From: Tsukamurella tyrosinosolvens | Lineage (GTDB): Bacteria; Actinomycetota; Actinomycetes; Mycobacteriales; Mycobacteriaceae | Direction: 5' to 3' | NCBI RefSeq assembly: GCF_900104775.1 | Contig: NZ_FNSA01000003.1 | Span: forward strand, 124,001-188,000 | Length of the DNA stretch: 64,000 bases | Shown here: positions 39,419-47,153 of the stretch, piece after piece | Numbering within the stretch: the first letter of the stretch is position 1 | Layout: each line of letters opens with the position of its first letter | The notes under the pieces: generated by a model | Told to the model about the DNA's origin: nothing | The model's input: the letters and a program-made list of their open reading frames with translations, nothing else | The model's database searches: none | Translations under genes and position numbers: made by a program

Positions 39419-39460
39419 TGTGCCACACGGATCCGACCGTCGGACCGCGCAAGTGGCACA
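39419..39460 (-). terminator. Expression-platform hairpin of the Mn riboswitch
   Basis: TGTGCCAC at one end pairs with GTGGCACA at the other, and an inner TCCGAC/GTCGGA stem lies within. It sits between the aptamer and the ribosome site of the exporter gene, so it is the likely switch between on and off states. No U-tract is evident. Confidence 0.5.
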
Positions 39461-39552
39461 AAGGTCTCGCCCACCGGAAGCCGTTGCTCCGGTTCGTGCG
39501 GCCGGGCTCTCGCCAGTGTGTCGACCGCGCGATTGGGGGCTACTCCCCTTCG
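39458..39552 (-). ncRNA. yybP-ykoY manganese riboswitch
   Basis: On the transcribed strand the leader reads AAGGGGAGTAGC near its 5' end (39539-39550). Then comes GTCGACACACTGG and a GC-rich arm, and it closes with GGGCGAGACCTTT (39460-39472). These are the invariant parts of the yybP-ykoY Mn2+ aptamer (L1 and L3 loops), in the right order and spacing. It should turn on the downstream exporter when Mn2+ is high. Confidence 0.88.
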
Positions 39553-39698
39553 TGCGAGTTCCAGGTTAGTCGTATGGTCTCGAAATAACAAGTAGCGCAG
39601 GAGTTTTGAAGCCCTGTCTCGATTCTTCACGGGCCCGGCGCGAGGGTTTCGGGTGCCCGGATCCGACGGTGCCGGGCGCCCGGCGCGGTGCCGCGTGG

Positions 39699-40304
39699 TC
39701 AGTCGCGGACGGCGAGGAGCTGCGCCATGGGGAAGCGGTAGTCCTTGTCGCGGAAGACGATCCGCCACGCTTCTTCGAAGCCGGCCTCGGCGAGGACGCG
39801 GGCGAACTCGTCGGGGTGCCAGCGCCAGGCGGGCGCGACGGCGTGGTCGAAGGCGAGCGGCGGGCCGGGCTCGTCGGCCGCCTGGAAGGCCACGAGGACC
39901 GGCGTGCCCGCGTCGACGAGGGCCGACCAGGCGCGCACCGTCGAGCGGACCTCGCCCGGTTCCACGTGGATCAGGCTGAACCGGGCGAGGATCGCGGCGA
40001 TCGGGCCGTCGGGCAGGGCGGCGAGGGAGGCGTCACCGTCGACGAGGGGCAGCGCCGGGTGCAGGCGTCGCGCGTGCGCGAGCATGCCGGGGCTGGGGTC
40101 GACGCCGATCACGTCCAGGCCGCGTCCGGCCAGGTCGGAGGCGACGTGGCCGAGGCCGCAGCCGACGTCCACCGTCCGGCCCGGGCGACCCGCGGCGGCC
40201 TCCGCGAAGGCCGCCGCGGCGTGCCGCTCGATGGGGTACTGGTACGGCTCCGGGAACATCGCGGCGTAGGTGTCGGCGAGGGCGTCGTATCCCGGTTGTG
40301 TCAT
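39699..40304 (-). CDS. Class I SAM-dependent methyltransferase
   Basis: This 201-residue protein has the SAM-binding motif I VDVGCGLGHVASDLA (about residue 44), motif II GVDPSPGMLA and the post-motif LPLVDGDASLAALPDG. The C-terminus is RFPMAQLLAVRD. It is a small cytoplasmic methyltransferase of the UbiE/methyltransferase-25 type. The acceptor is unknown. It is downstream of sodA on the same strand, but a hairpin separates them. Confidence 0.83.
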   Translation of the reverse strand: MTQPGYDALADTYAAMFPEPYQYPIERHAAAAFAEAAAGRPGRTVDVGCGLGHVASDLAGRGLDVIGVDPSPGMLAHARRLHPALPLVDGDASLAALPDGPIAAILARFSLIHVEPGEVRSTVRAWSALVDAGTPVLVAFQAADEPGPPLAFDHAVAPAWRWHPDEFARVLAEAGFEEAWRIVFRDKDYRFPMAQLLAVRD

Positions 40305-40373
40305 GCGCCCACCCTCGCATCGACCACTGACACGAAGCGGTTCGCCGGCAGCCGGGTGCGGCGGGAACGACGA

Positions 40374-40405
40374 AACCCCGCCGGCGCGGATGCGCTGGAC
40401 GGGGT
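40374..40405 (-). terminator. Terminator after sodA
   Basis: ACCCCGCCGGCGC pairs with GCGCTGGACGGGGT around a 4-base loop just beyond the sodA stop, with one bulge. It fits an intrinsic-type terminator for sodA. Confidence 0.6.
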
Positions 40406-40428
40406 CTCGAGGCTGAGGGAAGAAGGAC

Positions 40429-41031
40429 TCAGGCGGTGGCGGCGGCGTAGCGCGCGGCGACGTCGTCCCAGTTCACGACGTTCCACCAGGCCTTGACGTA
40501 GTCGGCCTTGACGTTCTTGTACTGCAGGTAGAAGGCGTGCTCCCACATGTCGAGCATGAGCAGCGGGGTCAGGCCGATGGAGATGTTGCCCTGCTGGTCG
40601 GTGAGCTGCTGCAGCACGAGGCGCTTGCCGATGTGGTCGTAGGCCAGCACGGACCAGCCGGAGCCCTGCAGCGTCATGGCGACGGCGGTGAAGTGGGCCT
40701 GGAACTTGTCGAAGCCGCCGAACTGCTCGTCGATGGCCGCGGCCAGGTCGCCGACCGGCTTGTCGCCACCGTTGGGCGACAGGTTCTTCCAGAAGATGGA
40801 GTGGTTGGTGTGGCCACCGAGGTGGAAGGCGAGGTTCTTGGAGAGCAGGGGCGCCTTGGTCGCGATCGAGCCGTCCTCGCGGGCCTCCGCGAGCTGCTCG
40901 AGGGCCTGGTTGGCGCCGGCGACGTAGGCGGCGTGGTGCTTGCTGTGGTGCAGCTCCATGATCTCGCCCGAGATGTGGGGCGCGAGCGCGCTGTAGTCGT
41001 AGTCGAGGTCCGGCAGAGTGTAGACGGCCAC
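40429..41031 (-). CDS. sodA: Superoxide dismutase (Mn/Fe)
   Basis: This 200-residue enzyme converts superoxide to hydrogen peroxide and oxygen. It is complete: [20 protein letters not shown] at the start, metal ligands in [10 protein letters not shown] and [11 protein letters not shown], and the late [13 protein letters not shown] segment with Asp and His. Whether Mn or Fe is bound cannot be read safely from sequence. It has no classical signal peptide, like mycobacterial SodA. A Mn exporter gene lies about 1 kb away. Confidence 0.95.
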   Translation of the reverse strand: MAVYTLPDLDYDYSALAPHISGEIMELHHSKHHAAYVAGANQALEQLAEAREDGSIATKAPLLSKNLAFHLGGHTNHSIFWKNLSPNGGDKPVGDLAAAIDEQFGGFDKFQAHFTAVAMTLQGSGWSVLAYDHIGKRLVLQQLTDQQGNISIGLTPLLMLDMWEHAFYLQYKNVKADYVKAWWNVVNWDDVAARYAAATA

Positions 41032-41230
41032 GTCTTTCCCTTCGATTGCGGAAGCGATCGCTTCCTGGTTGGTCCTTCGTACCCTTCCAGCCTTTCTTAT
41101 CTGGAATGGTTCCGCAATAAGGACGGCCGAAAGCGCATGAAGTGCGGTTGAGGTTCTCGGCGGGATCGGCGCAGGCCGACGGTGCGCCGACCGGCGGAAC
41201 CCGCGCGGTTCGCCCGCGAGGCGGGGCGGA

Positions 41231-41383
41231 TCAGCCCAGGACGACGATGAGCACCAACGCGATCGCGAGCACGGCCACGGTGAGCAGCGTGCGGGTCAGC
41301 GAGCGCGAGAAGTACACGGTGCACGAGCTGCGCGACGCGGCGTCGGGCCCGGTGGCGAGGGAATGGGTGTGCTTGACCGTCAT
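41231..41383 (-). CDS. Small tail-anchored membrane protein
   Basis: This 50-residue ORF starts [20 protein letters not shown] and ends in a hydrophobic helix ([18 protein letters not shown]). GGAAGG lies 7 bases before the ATG, and the codons are GC3-rich. The N-terminus would face the cytoplasm. No family is recognised. The 300 bases further right (41384-41682) hold only possible promoters, with TACAGT at about 41437 on the minus strand. Confidence 0.5.
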   Translation of the reverse strand: MTVKHTHSLATGPDAASRSSCTVYFSRSLTRTLLTVAVLAIALVLIVVLG

Positions 41384-41682
41384 CGCGCCGCCTTCCGTGT
41401 GTTGCACCTGTGAAGCTCGTCACAGATGTGGTGTGGAACACTGTAGCGGACCTACACAGCAGTAGGAAATCGATCGCACGGAACCGCCGGAAACGGCGTC
41501 CGTGGACAGTCGGGCGCCGAATGTCCGATGTTTGTTGTTCATTCAAGCAAATGTGACCTACTAGACCGATGGATTGATTTACGGCGTCCACCTGCGCAGG
41601 CGCCGCGTCGACCGATAGAAACGCGGCCGCTTTCTATCGCAAACGCTTGGATTCCCGAGTCCGGCGCGGGACGATGGTGGAC

Positions 41683-42081
41683 ATGACCGGAACCAGCTTC
41701 GGGGCGCGCACCCAGCGCCTCAGCGGTGATCGGGCCGGCCGCGTTCGCACCCTCGTCGGCGGCCGCCAGACCCGCGCCGACATCGTCGTGTCGATGACAC
41801 TGCTCGTCGTGTCGTTCACCGCGACGATCATCAATCTCGTCCTCGCGGTGCGTGCGATGCCCTCGATCCGCGAGTGCGCAGCGATGGCGTGCACGTACAC
41901 GGGCACGTTCGACGTGCTGGCCATCACCTTCCTCACGTCGCTGCTGCTCGGCACGACCTTCGGCGCGCACGCCGTACTCAACCTGCTCAACCGGCGCAAC
42001 GCCTGGGGCTATGCGCTGCTCGACGCCCTCGTCTCGTTCGGCTGCGTGTTCGGCGGCCTCGCCTTCGCGTCCACGCTCTGA
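41683..42081 (+). CDS. Small integral membrane protein
   Basis: This 132-residue protein has a basic start (FGARTQRLSGDRAGRVRTLV) and three hydrophobic helices: VVSMTLLVVSFTATIINLVL, LAITFLTSLLLGTTFGAHAV and LLDALVSFGCVFGGLAF. A short loop carries CAAMACTYTG, which may form a disulfide. The ATG at 41674 is an alternative start. It is followed at 32 bases by the DUF2752 gene, so the two may form a unit. The function is unknown. Confidence 0.65.
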   Translation: MTGTSFGARTQRLSGDRAGRVRTLVGGRQTRADIVVSMTLLVVSFTATIINLVLAVRAMPSIRECAAMACTYTGTFDVLAITFLTSLLLGTTFGAHAVLNLLNRRNAWGYALLDALVSFGCVFGGLAFASTL

Positions 42082-42113
42082 GGCGCCCGGTCGGCGGCGC
42101 TAGCCTGGTGTCC

Positions 42114-42533
42114 ATGACCACGACCGCGCCCTCGGCATCCTCGCGCTTGCGGGCGTCCGCGTGGCCGCTGGCCGCCGCGGCGGGCACGGGCGCCGTCGTC
42201 CTCGCGCTGCACCTGCGCGATCCGCACGTCCAGAACAGCTGGGGCGTCTGCCCGCTGTACGCCGCGACGGGCCTGTACTGCCCCGGCTGCGGGGGCCTGC
42301 GCGCCGTCAACGACGTCACCAACGGCGACTTCCTCGCCGCACTCGGCTCGAACGCGCTGATCTACCCGGCCGGCGCCGTGCTGGTGTGGCTCTGGCTCGG
42401 CTGGCTCGGCCGCCGGGCCGGCTTCACGGTCCCCGCGGTGCCGCAGAACAAGTACCTGTGGATCAGCGTCGGCGTACTGACCCTCGTGTGGACCGTCGCG
42501 CGGAACTTCCCCGGATCGCCGCTCGCCCCCTGA
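42114..42533 (+). CDS. DUF2752 membrane protein
   Basis: This 139-residue protein has the DUF2752 signature CPLYAATGLYCPGCGGLRAV, with closely spaced cysteines after the first helix. Two further membrane helices follow (YPAGAVLVWLWLGWLGRRAG and WISVGVLTLVWTVARN). The family is widespread and uncharacterised; the Cys motif suggests metal or disulfide chemistry at the membrane. It is downstream of another small membrane protein gene. Confidence 0.85.
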   Translation: MTTTAPSASSRLRASAWPLAAAAGTGAVVLALHLRDPHVQNSWGVCPLYAATGLYCPGCGGLRAVNDVTNGDFLAALGSNALIYPAGAVLVWLWLGWLGRRAGFTVPAVPQNKYLWISVGVLTLVWTVARNFPGSPLAP

Positions 42534-42580
42534 CCAGCGGCGATGACCGGGTGTCGGATTCGCCCGCTACCGTCGGGGCC

Positions 42581-43489
42581 ATGAGTCCCCTCGTGACCGA
42601 ACTGCAGGACGCGGCGAAGGCCGCCAGCCACCGCGTGCGCGCCGCCCTCGGGCAGGCCGGGGGCGTCGTCCCCGTCGTGCGCCTCGAAGGCCCCATCGCG
42701 GCGCCCGCCATGTCGGGCGGGCTCGGCCGCGGCACGCTCAACCTGGCCGGGGTCGAGTCGGTGCTCCGCCGCGCCTTCGAGACCGACGACGCCGTCGCCG
42801 TCGCGCTGGTCCTCAACAGCCCCGGCGGTTCGCCCGCGCAGTCCGAGCTCATCGCCACCCGGATCCGGCAGCTCGCGGCGAAGCACGAGCTGCCCGTGCT
42901 CGCCTTCTGCGAGGACGTCGCCGCGTCGGGCGGGTACTGGCTGGCCTGCGCCGCCGACGAGATCTTCGTGACCACCACCTCGATCGTCGGGTCGATCGGC
43001 GTCATCTCCGCGAGCTTCGGGGCGAAGGAGCTGATCGGCAAGATCGGCCTCGAGCGCCGCGTCTTCACCGAGGGCGACGCCAAGCACCGGCTCGACATGT
43101 TCGAGGACGTCCGTGAGGGCGACATCGAGTGGCTCCACGGGATCCAGGGCGATATCCACAGCGCCTTCCGCGAGTGGGTGACCAGCCGCCGCGGCGACCG
43201 CCTCGGCGAGGACCCGGCCCTGTTCACCGGCGAGGTGTGGATCGGCCGCAAGGCCGTCGACCTGGGGCTCGCCGACGGTGTCGGCACCCTGCGCGGCGTG
43301 CTCGACGAGCGCTTCCCCGACGCCGAGGTCGAGGCCATGCACACCCCGAAGCCCCTGCTGGCACGCCTCCTGGGCGGCGGCACCGCGATCGACGGGGCAG
43401 GCCTCGCCGCGTCCGTCACGGCCGGCGTGCTCGACGGCGCGCTCGCCGGCCTGCAGCGCCGCGGCCTGTGGGCCAATTTCGGGGCTTGA
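42581..43489 (+). CDS. SppA-like S49 signal peptide peptidase
   Basis: This 302-residue serine peptidase of the SppA/S49 family has the Ser nucleophile region EDVAASGGYWLACAADEIF (Ser near residue 118) and ALVLNSPGGSPAQSE before it. A Lys base is expected in the FGAKELIGKIGLE region (about residue 150). There is no clear N-terminal membrane helix, so it may act at the inner membrane face. It clears cleaved signal peptides or misfolded membrane proteins. Confidence 0.87.
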   Translation: MSPLVTELQDAAKAASHRVRAALGQAGGVVPVVRLEGPIAAPAMSGGLGRGTLNLAGVESVLRRAFETDDAVAVALVLNSPGGSPAQSELIATRIRQLAAKHELPVLAFCEDVAASGGYWLACAADEIFVTTTSIVGSIGVISASFGAKELIGKIGLERRVFTEGDAKHRLDMFEDVREGDIEWLHGIQGDIHSAFREWVTSRRGDRLGEDPALFTGEVWIGRKAVDLGLADGVGTLRGVLDERFPDAEVEAMHTPKPLLARLLGGGTAIDGAGLAASVTAGVLDGALAGLQRRGLWANFGA

Positions 43490-43490
43490 C

Positions 43491-43625
43491 ATGCTCGATC
43501 CACAGGGCGCGGAATCCGCGCTGGTGAAGCGCTCACAGCACAACCCTCAAGTTGTGGATGAGCCTGTGGAAACTGTGGATGAATCGTCGGCGGCCCCCGC
43601 TGCCCGTGGAAGACTGGAGCCATGA
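43491..43625 (+). CDS. Short coupled ORF, possible small protein
   Basis: This is a 44-residue ORF starting 1 base after the SppA-like stop and ending in an ATGA overlap with the rhodanese gene. It reads MLDPQGAESALVKRSQHNPQ and then an acidic segment (DEPVETVDESS). The coupling on both sides favours translation. The same DNA also holds three TGTGGA-type motifs, so the sequence may be shaped by DNA-binding sites rather than by protein. Confidence 0.4.
   Translation: MLDPQGAESALVKRSQHNPQVVDEPVETVDESSAAPAARGRLEP
43553..43582. promoter_or_regulatory. Cluster of DnaA-box-like motifs
   Basis: TGTGGATGA (43553-43561), TGTGGAAAC (43565-43573) and TGTGGATGA (43574-43582) stand in tandem. An opposite-strand TCCACA lies at 43499-43504. 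Each resembles the reverse complement of the DnaA box TTRTCCACA, with one or two mismatches. No gene of a replication origin is near. Confidence 0.4.
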
Positions 43626-43972
43626 CGGACTACCCCGCCGACGGTCCGATCCCCGTCGACGCCCTGCCCGAGGACCTCGCCGCCGCGCCGGGCCTCACCG
43701 TGCTCGACGTCCGTGACCCGGGCGAATGGGACCTCGGGCACGCCCCCGGCGCCGTGCACCTGCCGCTGCCCGACCTGCCCGTCCGCTTCGAGGAGATCGA
43801 CCTCGACGCCCAGGTGTACGTGATCTGCCGCGGCGGCGGGCGCTCCGAGCAGGCCGTGCGCTACCTCGAGACCGTGGGGATCGAGGCCGCCGTGGTGGAC
43901 GGCGGGATGATCGCCTGGGCGTCCGCCGGCCGCCCCGTCGTGCGACCGGACGGCAGCCAAGGGGCCGTCTGA
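43622..43972 (+). CDS. Rhodanese-domain protein
   Basis: This 116-residue single-domain rhodanese has VLDVRDPGEWDLGHAPGAVH and the active-site loop CRGGGRS (Cys near residue 69). It transfers sulfane sulfur, perhaps in tRNA thiolation or detoxification. The ATG overlaps the stop of the short upstream ORF, and the next gene starts on its last base. Confidence 0.9.
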   Translation: MTDYPADGPIPVDALPEDLAAAPGLTVLDVRDPGEWDLGHAPGAVHLPLPDLPVRFEEIDLDAQVYVICRGGGRSEQAVRYLETVGIEAAVVDGGMIAWASAGRPVVRPDGSQGAV

Positions 43973-44805
43973 TGCACCCGAACCCCGCGCGCACCGCGCA
44001 GCCCCGCGCCCGGTTCCGCTGGCTCGCCCGGCGACCGCCCGAGACGCTGCCGGTACCGGGCCGCGCACCGTCGGCCCCGAAGCCGACGCCGCGCTACCCG
44101 GCGACTCCGCGCTGGGGCCTGCGCCAGGACTTCACCCCGGCGGCGCCCGCCGCCCCGACCACCGCCGAGGCCGCGGCCGACGCGACCCCCTTCGTCCTGC
44201 GCCTGACCACCGGCATCGTGCTCGCCGCGGCGGTCGTCGAGGCGCTGGCCTACCTCCTGCTGGTGATCAACCGGTCCGGTCCCGTGCCGGGGTGGCTCGC
44301 GGGCGTCGCCACCGTCGCGGTCTTCGCGATCGGCTGGCTGGCGGTGATCGCGGTGATCGCGCTGTTCGTGGTGCTCACGCTGTGGCTGCGGGTCTCGCGG
44401 GAGCGGGCCTTCGCGGCCCTGGGGACCCGCGAACCCCGTCCGGCGTGGCAGCTGTGGGTGTACTGCCTGGTCCCGGTGGTGAACCTGGCCGCCGCGCCCG
44501 TCCTCGTTCTGGAGCTGGCCGACGCGCAGCGCCGCGCGGCGGGGGAGGCGACGGATCGTCGCGCGATGTTCATCCGGCGATGGTGGGCCGCGTGGGTCGC
44601 GCTGACTATCGTCACCGTGGGGTGCGTGGCGTACTCACGCGCGGCCGGCGGCCTGCAGCACGGCGCCGACGCGATGGTCTACACCGCGCTGACCTACCTG
44701 CTGAGCGGGGTGTTCCTGCTGGTCACGGCACGGTTGGTCCGCATGATCGACGGGGGGCCGACGGCCCGGGAGCTGGAGGACGGGACGCGATGGTTGGCGG
44801 CGTAG
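43972..44805 (+). CDS. DUF4328 membrane protein
   Basis: This 277-residue protein has a Pro/Ala-rich cytoplasmic start (about 60 residues) and five to six hydrophobic helices. The DUF4328-type region includes LWVYCLVPVVNLAAAPVLVL and a following ELADAQRRAAGEA loop. It ends ARELEDGTRWLAA. The function is unknown. The start overlaps the rhodanese stop by 1 base and the end overlaps glpQ1 by 16, so all are coupled. It may correspond to M. tuberculosis Rv3843c. Confidence 0.75.
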   Translation: MHPNPARTAQPRARFRWLARRPPETLPVPGRAPSAPKPTPRYPATPRWGLRQDFTPAAPAAPTTAEAAADATPFVLRLTTGIVLAAAVVEALAYLLLVINRSGPVPGWLAGVATVAVFAIGWLAVIAVIALFVVLTLWLRVSRERAFAALGTREPRPAWQLWVYCLVPVVNLAAAPVLVLELADAQRRAAGEATDRRAMFIRRWWAAWVALTIVTVGCVAYSRAAGGLQHGADAMVYTALTYLLSGVFLLVTARLVRMIDGGPTARELEDGTRWLAA

Positions 44806-45548
44806 CGGGGATCGTGGCCCATCGGGGCGCCAGCGGCGAGTTCCCCGAACACACCATGAGCGCCTTCGAGGCCGCCGTCACCGAGGGCGCCGACGCCATC
44901 GAGTGCGACGTCCGGCTCACCAAGGACCAGCACCTCGTCTGCCTCCACGACCGCACCGTCGAGCGCACGTCCGACGGGACCGGCGCCGTCTCCGAACTCG
45001 ACCTCGCAGACCTGAAGACGATGGACTTCGGCTCGTGGAAGCGGCCCGGCCACCCCGAGCCGGTGGTCACGCTCGACGAGCTGATCGAGCTGGCCCGCAC
45101 GTCCGGCCGCAAGCTCTTCGTCGAGACCAAGCACCCCGTCCGCTTCGGCGGCATGGTCGAGCAGAAGCTGCTCGCCGCCCTGCAGCGCCACGGGCTCACC
45201 AAGCCCGACGACCTCGCCGACGCGCCCGTCGTCGTCATCTCCTTCTCCGGCTCCGCGATCTGGCGCGTGCGCCGCAACGCCCCGGGCGTCCCCGCCGTGC
45301 TGCTCGGCGAGGCCTCCCGGCTACTCGGCGGGGGAGCGGCCACCGCGGTCCGCGCGCAGGGCATCGGGCCGTCGGTGGACTCGCTGCGCGAGCGGCCCGA
45401 CACCGTCGCCAAGGCCCGGGCCGCGGGCCGGTTCACCTACTGCTGGACCGTCGATTCCGAGGCCGACGTGGCCCTGTGCAACGGCCTCGGCGTCGAGTGG
45501 ATCGCCACCAACCACCCGGCCCGTACGCGGTCCTGGCTGCGGGGATAG
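44790..45548 (+). CDS. glpQ1: Glycerophosphodiester phosphodiesterase
   Basis: This 252-residue GDPD enzyme hydrolyses glycerophosphodiesters to glycerol 3-phosphate and an alcohol. It has the catalytic start VAHRGASGEFPEHT (His and Glu), ECDVRLTKDQHLVCLHDRTV (metal Glu and Asp, then His) and ETKHP in the next strand. The C-terminus has YCWTVDSEAD and ends near WIATNHP. It is a cytoplasmic form without a signal peptide, as in the mycobacterial GlpQ1 (Rv3842c), whose position it shares. Confidence 0.92.
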   Translation: MVGGVAGIVAHRGASGEFPEHTMSAFEAAVTEGADAIECDVRLTKDQHLVCLHDRTVERTSDGTGAVSELDLADLKTMDFGSWKRPGHPEPVVTLDELIELARTSGRKLFVETKHPVRFGGMVEQKLLAALQRHGLTKPDDLADAPVVVISFSGSAIWRVRRNAPGVPAVLLGEASRLLGGGAATAVRAQGIGPSVDSLRERPDTVAKARAAGRFTYCWTVDSEADVALCNGLGVEWIATNHPARTRSWLRG

Positions 45549-45557
45549 GCTTTCCGC

Positions 45558-46454
45558 ATGGGTAGACGCGAACGCAATGCCACTCCCCGCGAGGGATCGA
45601 ACCGTGCCGAGAAGGTGGCCGCGCAGCGCGCCCGCGCCGAGGCCAGCACCGCGGACACCAGCCGTCCCTTCGAGGGCCTGGCCGCCGAGTGCGACATCGT
45701 CGCGCTCCGCAACTTCGTGCCCAGCGCGACCGCACCGCTGACGGTCGCCGGCGCGAACCGCGAGATCCGCCTCGCGACGGTGCTCCCCGGCGCCGCGCAG
45801 GCTCTGGTCCGTGAGGAGGCCGACGGGGTCATCGGCTACGCCGCCCTGCAGACCGCCACCCGCCCGCTGCAGCCCGGGGCCGCGCTCGCCGGCGCCGCCC
45901 GCTTCGCCGCCGACGCCGCGGTGGGAGAGGCGCTGTCGGAGGAGTCCGACGGTGCGCTGCTCGAGGTCCTCGCCGCCGACGCGCCGCTCGAGGTCACCGT
46001 GCACAAGGACTTCGACTGGTGGCTCGCGGGCGAGGCCGACGCCCAGACCCGGCAGCTCGTCGAGCACGCCAACTCGCTCATCACCCCCGCCGCGCGCCTC
46101 GACCTGGGCGCCGACGGCGTCGGCGCGCCGTGGTGGGCCGACACCGGCTCCAAGGCGCACCTGCGCTGGGTGCACCCCGCGCCGGAGGACGAGCTGATGG
46201 CCGCCCTGGCCCGCGTGCACGCCGCCGGCGGCCTCACCGTGGGCGAGGGCTCGCGGTTCGCCGGCTCGTTCCGCTCCGACGGCCTGCTCGTGCCCGTCTT
46301 CGACCTCGACCGCGAGTCGCATCCCGACGAGTGGGTGGCCGGCACCGTCGAGCTGGCGAAGCGTCTCGCCGAGGCCCTGACCGACGACTCCGAGCTCACC
46401 GCCGCGCAGCGGCGCTCCCGCGACGGCCTGCGCGGCCGCCAGGTCTCGCTGTAG
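45558..46454 (+). CDS. DUF5926-family protein
   Basis: This 298-residue protein has a basic, alanine-rich start (RAEKVAAQRARAEASTADTS) and a conserved globular region. That region has FVPSATAPLTVAG, KDFDWWLAGEADAQTRQLVE and GEGSRFAGSFRSDGLLVPVF. The family is actinobacterial and uncharacterised; some members are annotated near SecA-type factors. The gene starts 9 bases after glpQ1, in the same unit, and ends before a strong terminator. Confidence 0.8.
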   Translation: MGRRERNATPREGSNRAEKVAAQRARAEASTADTSRPFEGLAAECDIVALRNFVPSATAPLTVAGANREIRLATVLPGAAQALVREEADGVIGYAALQTATRPLQPGAALAGAARFAADAAVGEALSEESDGALLEVLAADAPLEVTVHKDFDWWLAGEADAQTRQLVEHANSLITPAARLDLGADGVGAPWWADTGSKAHLRWVHPAPEDELMAALARVHAAGGLTVGEGSRFAGSFRSDGLLVPVFDLDRESHPDEWVAGTVELAKRLAEALTDDSELTAAQRRSRDGLRGRQVSL

Positions 46455-46462
46455 ACCGGCCC

Positions 46463-46490
46463 GGCTGACCCCGCTCCGGCGGGGTCAGCC
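46463..46490. terminator. Bidirectional terminator
   Basis: GGCTGACCCCG and CGGGGTCAGCC form a perfect 11-bp stem with a 6-base loop. The right arm overlaps the TetR gene stop (46485-46487), so it can end both the glpQ1-DUF5926 unit and the TetR gene. Confidence 0.85.
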
Positions 46491-47144
46491 GTGGAAGCGG
46501 TCGCCGAGGGCGCCGCGCAGGTACGCGAGGATCGTCTGCCGCACGTCGTAGCTCTCGGCGCTCGGATCCAGCGCGCCGAGGGCGCGGGCGAGCCGAGGCC
46601 GGTCGATGACGTGCTGCGGGATCTCCCGCTCGTACCACGCGCTCGACGTCGGGCGGGCGTCGCGCATCGCCTGGTTGGTGCGCACGGTGACCTCGCCGAT
46701 CGTGAACCGCCACAACCCCAGAAGCAGGTGCAGCGACTCGTCCTCGGGGATGCCGATCTCGTCCGTGGTCCGCAGGAACTCGTCGAACGACCACGCGGAG
46801 TAGGCGTCGATGATCTCGTCGGCCGAGAGCACGTCGATCACCCACGGGTGCCGGGTGAGGTGGTCGATCACGATGAGCGGCAGCTGCACCAGCCGCTCGT
46901 GCGGATCCTCGGCCAGCTCCGGCACCGGCGTGTTCCACGACTGGTGCTCGAGCACGGCGCCGAGCAGGTCGTTCTTCGAATCGAAGTAGTGGTAGATGCC
47001 CATGGCGCTGATGTCGAGGCGCGCCGCGAGGGTGCGCATCGAGAACTTCAGCGGGCCGTCGGTGGTGAGGATGTCGGCCGCGGCGGCGACCACCTGCTCC
47101 CGGTTCACCTTCGGCGGACGGCCGATACGGCCGCGTTCAGTCAT
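46485..47144 (-). CDS. TetR-family regulator
   Basis: This 219-residue protein has an N-terminal HTH (RGRIGRPPKVNREQVVAAAA, then RTLAARLDISAMGIYHYFDS) and a helical C-terminal domain (TetR_C type, about residue 80 on). It starts 10 bases after the LCP gene stop on the same strand, so it may be cotranscribed with it. No clear operator is seen; AACCGGTT at 47156-47163 lies in the LCP end and is too short to claim. Confidence 0.85.
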   Translation of the reverse strand: MTERGRIGRPPKVNREQVVAAAADILTTDGPLKFSMRTLAARLDISAMGIYHYFDSKNDLLGAVLEHQSWNTPVPELAEDPHERLVQLPLIVIDHLTRHPWVIDVLSADEIIDAYSAWSFDEFLRTTDEIGIPEDESLHLLLGLWRFTIGEVTVRTNQAMRDARPTSSAWYEREIPQHVIDRPRLARALGALDPSAESYDVRQTILAYLRGALGDRFHG

Positions 47145-47153
47145 GGCGCCACC

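Noticed and set aside
41097-41591. Minus-strand frame of 164 codons beside sodA
   Set aside because: Its translation is rich in Arg/His/Pro without a start site. The shorter frame at 41231-41383 with a ribosome site and membrane helix fits better.
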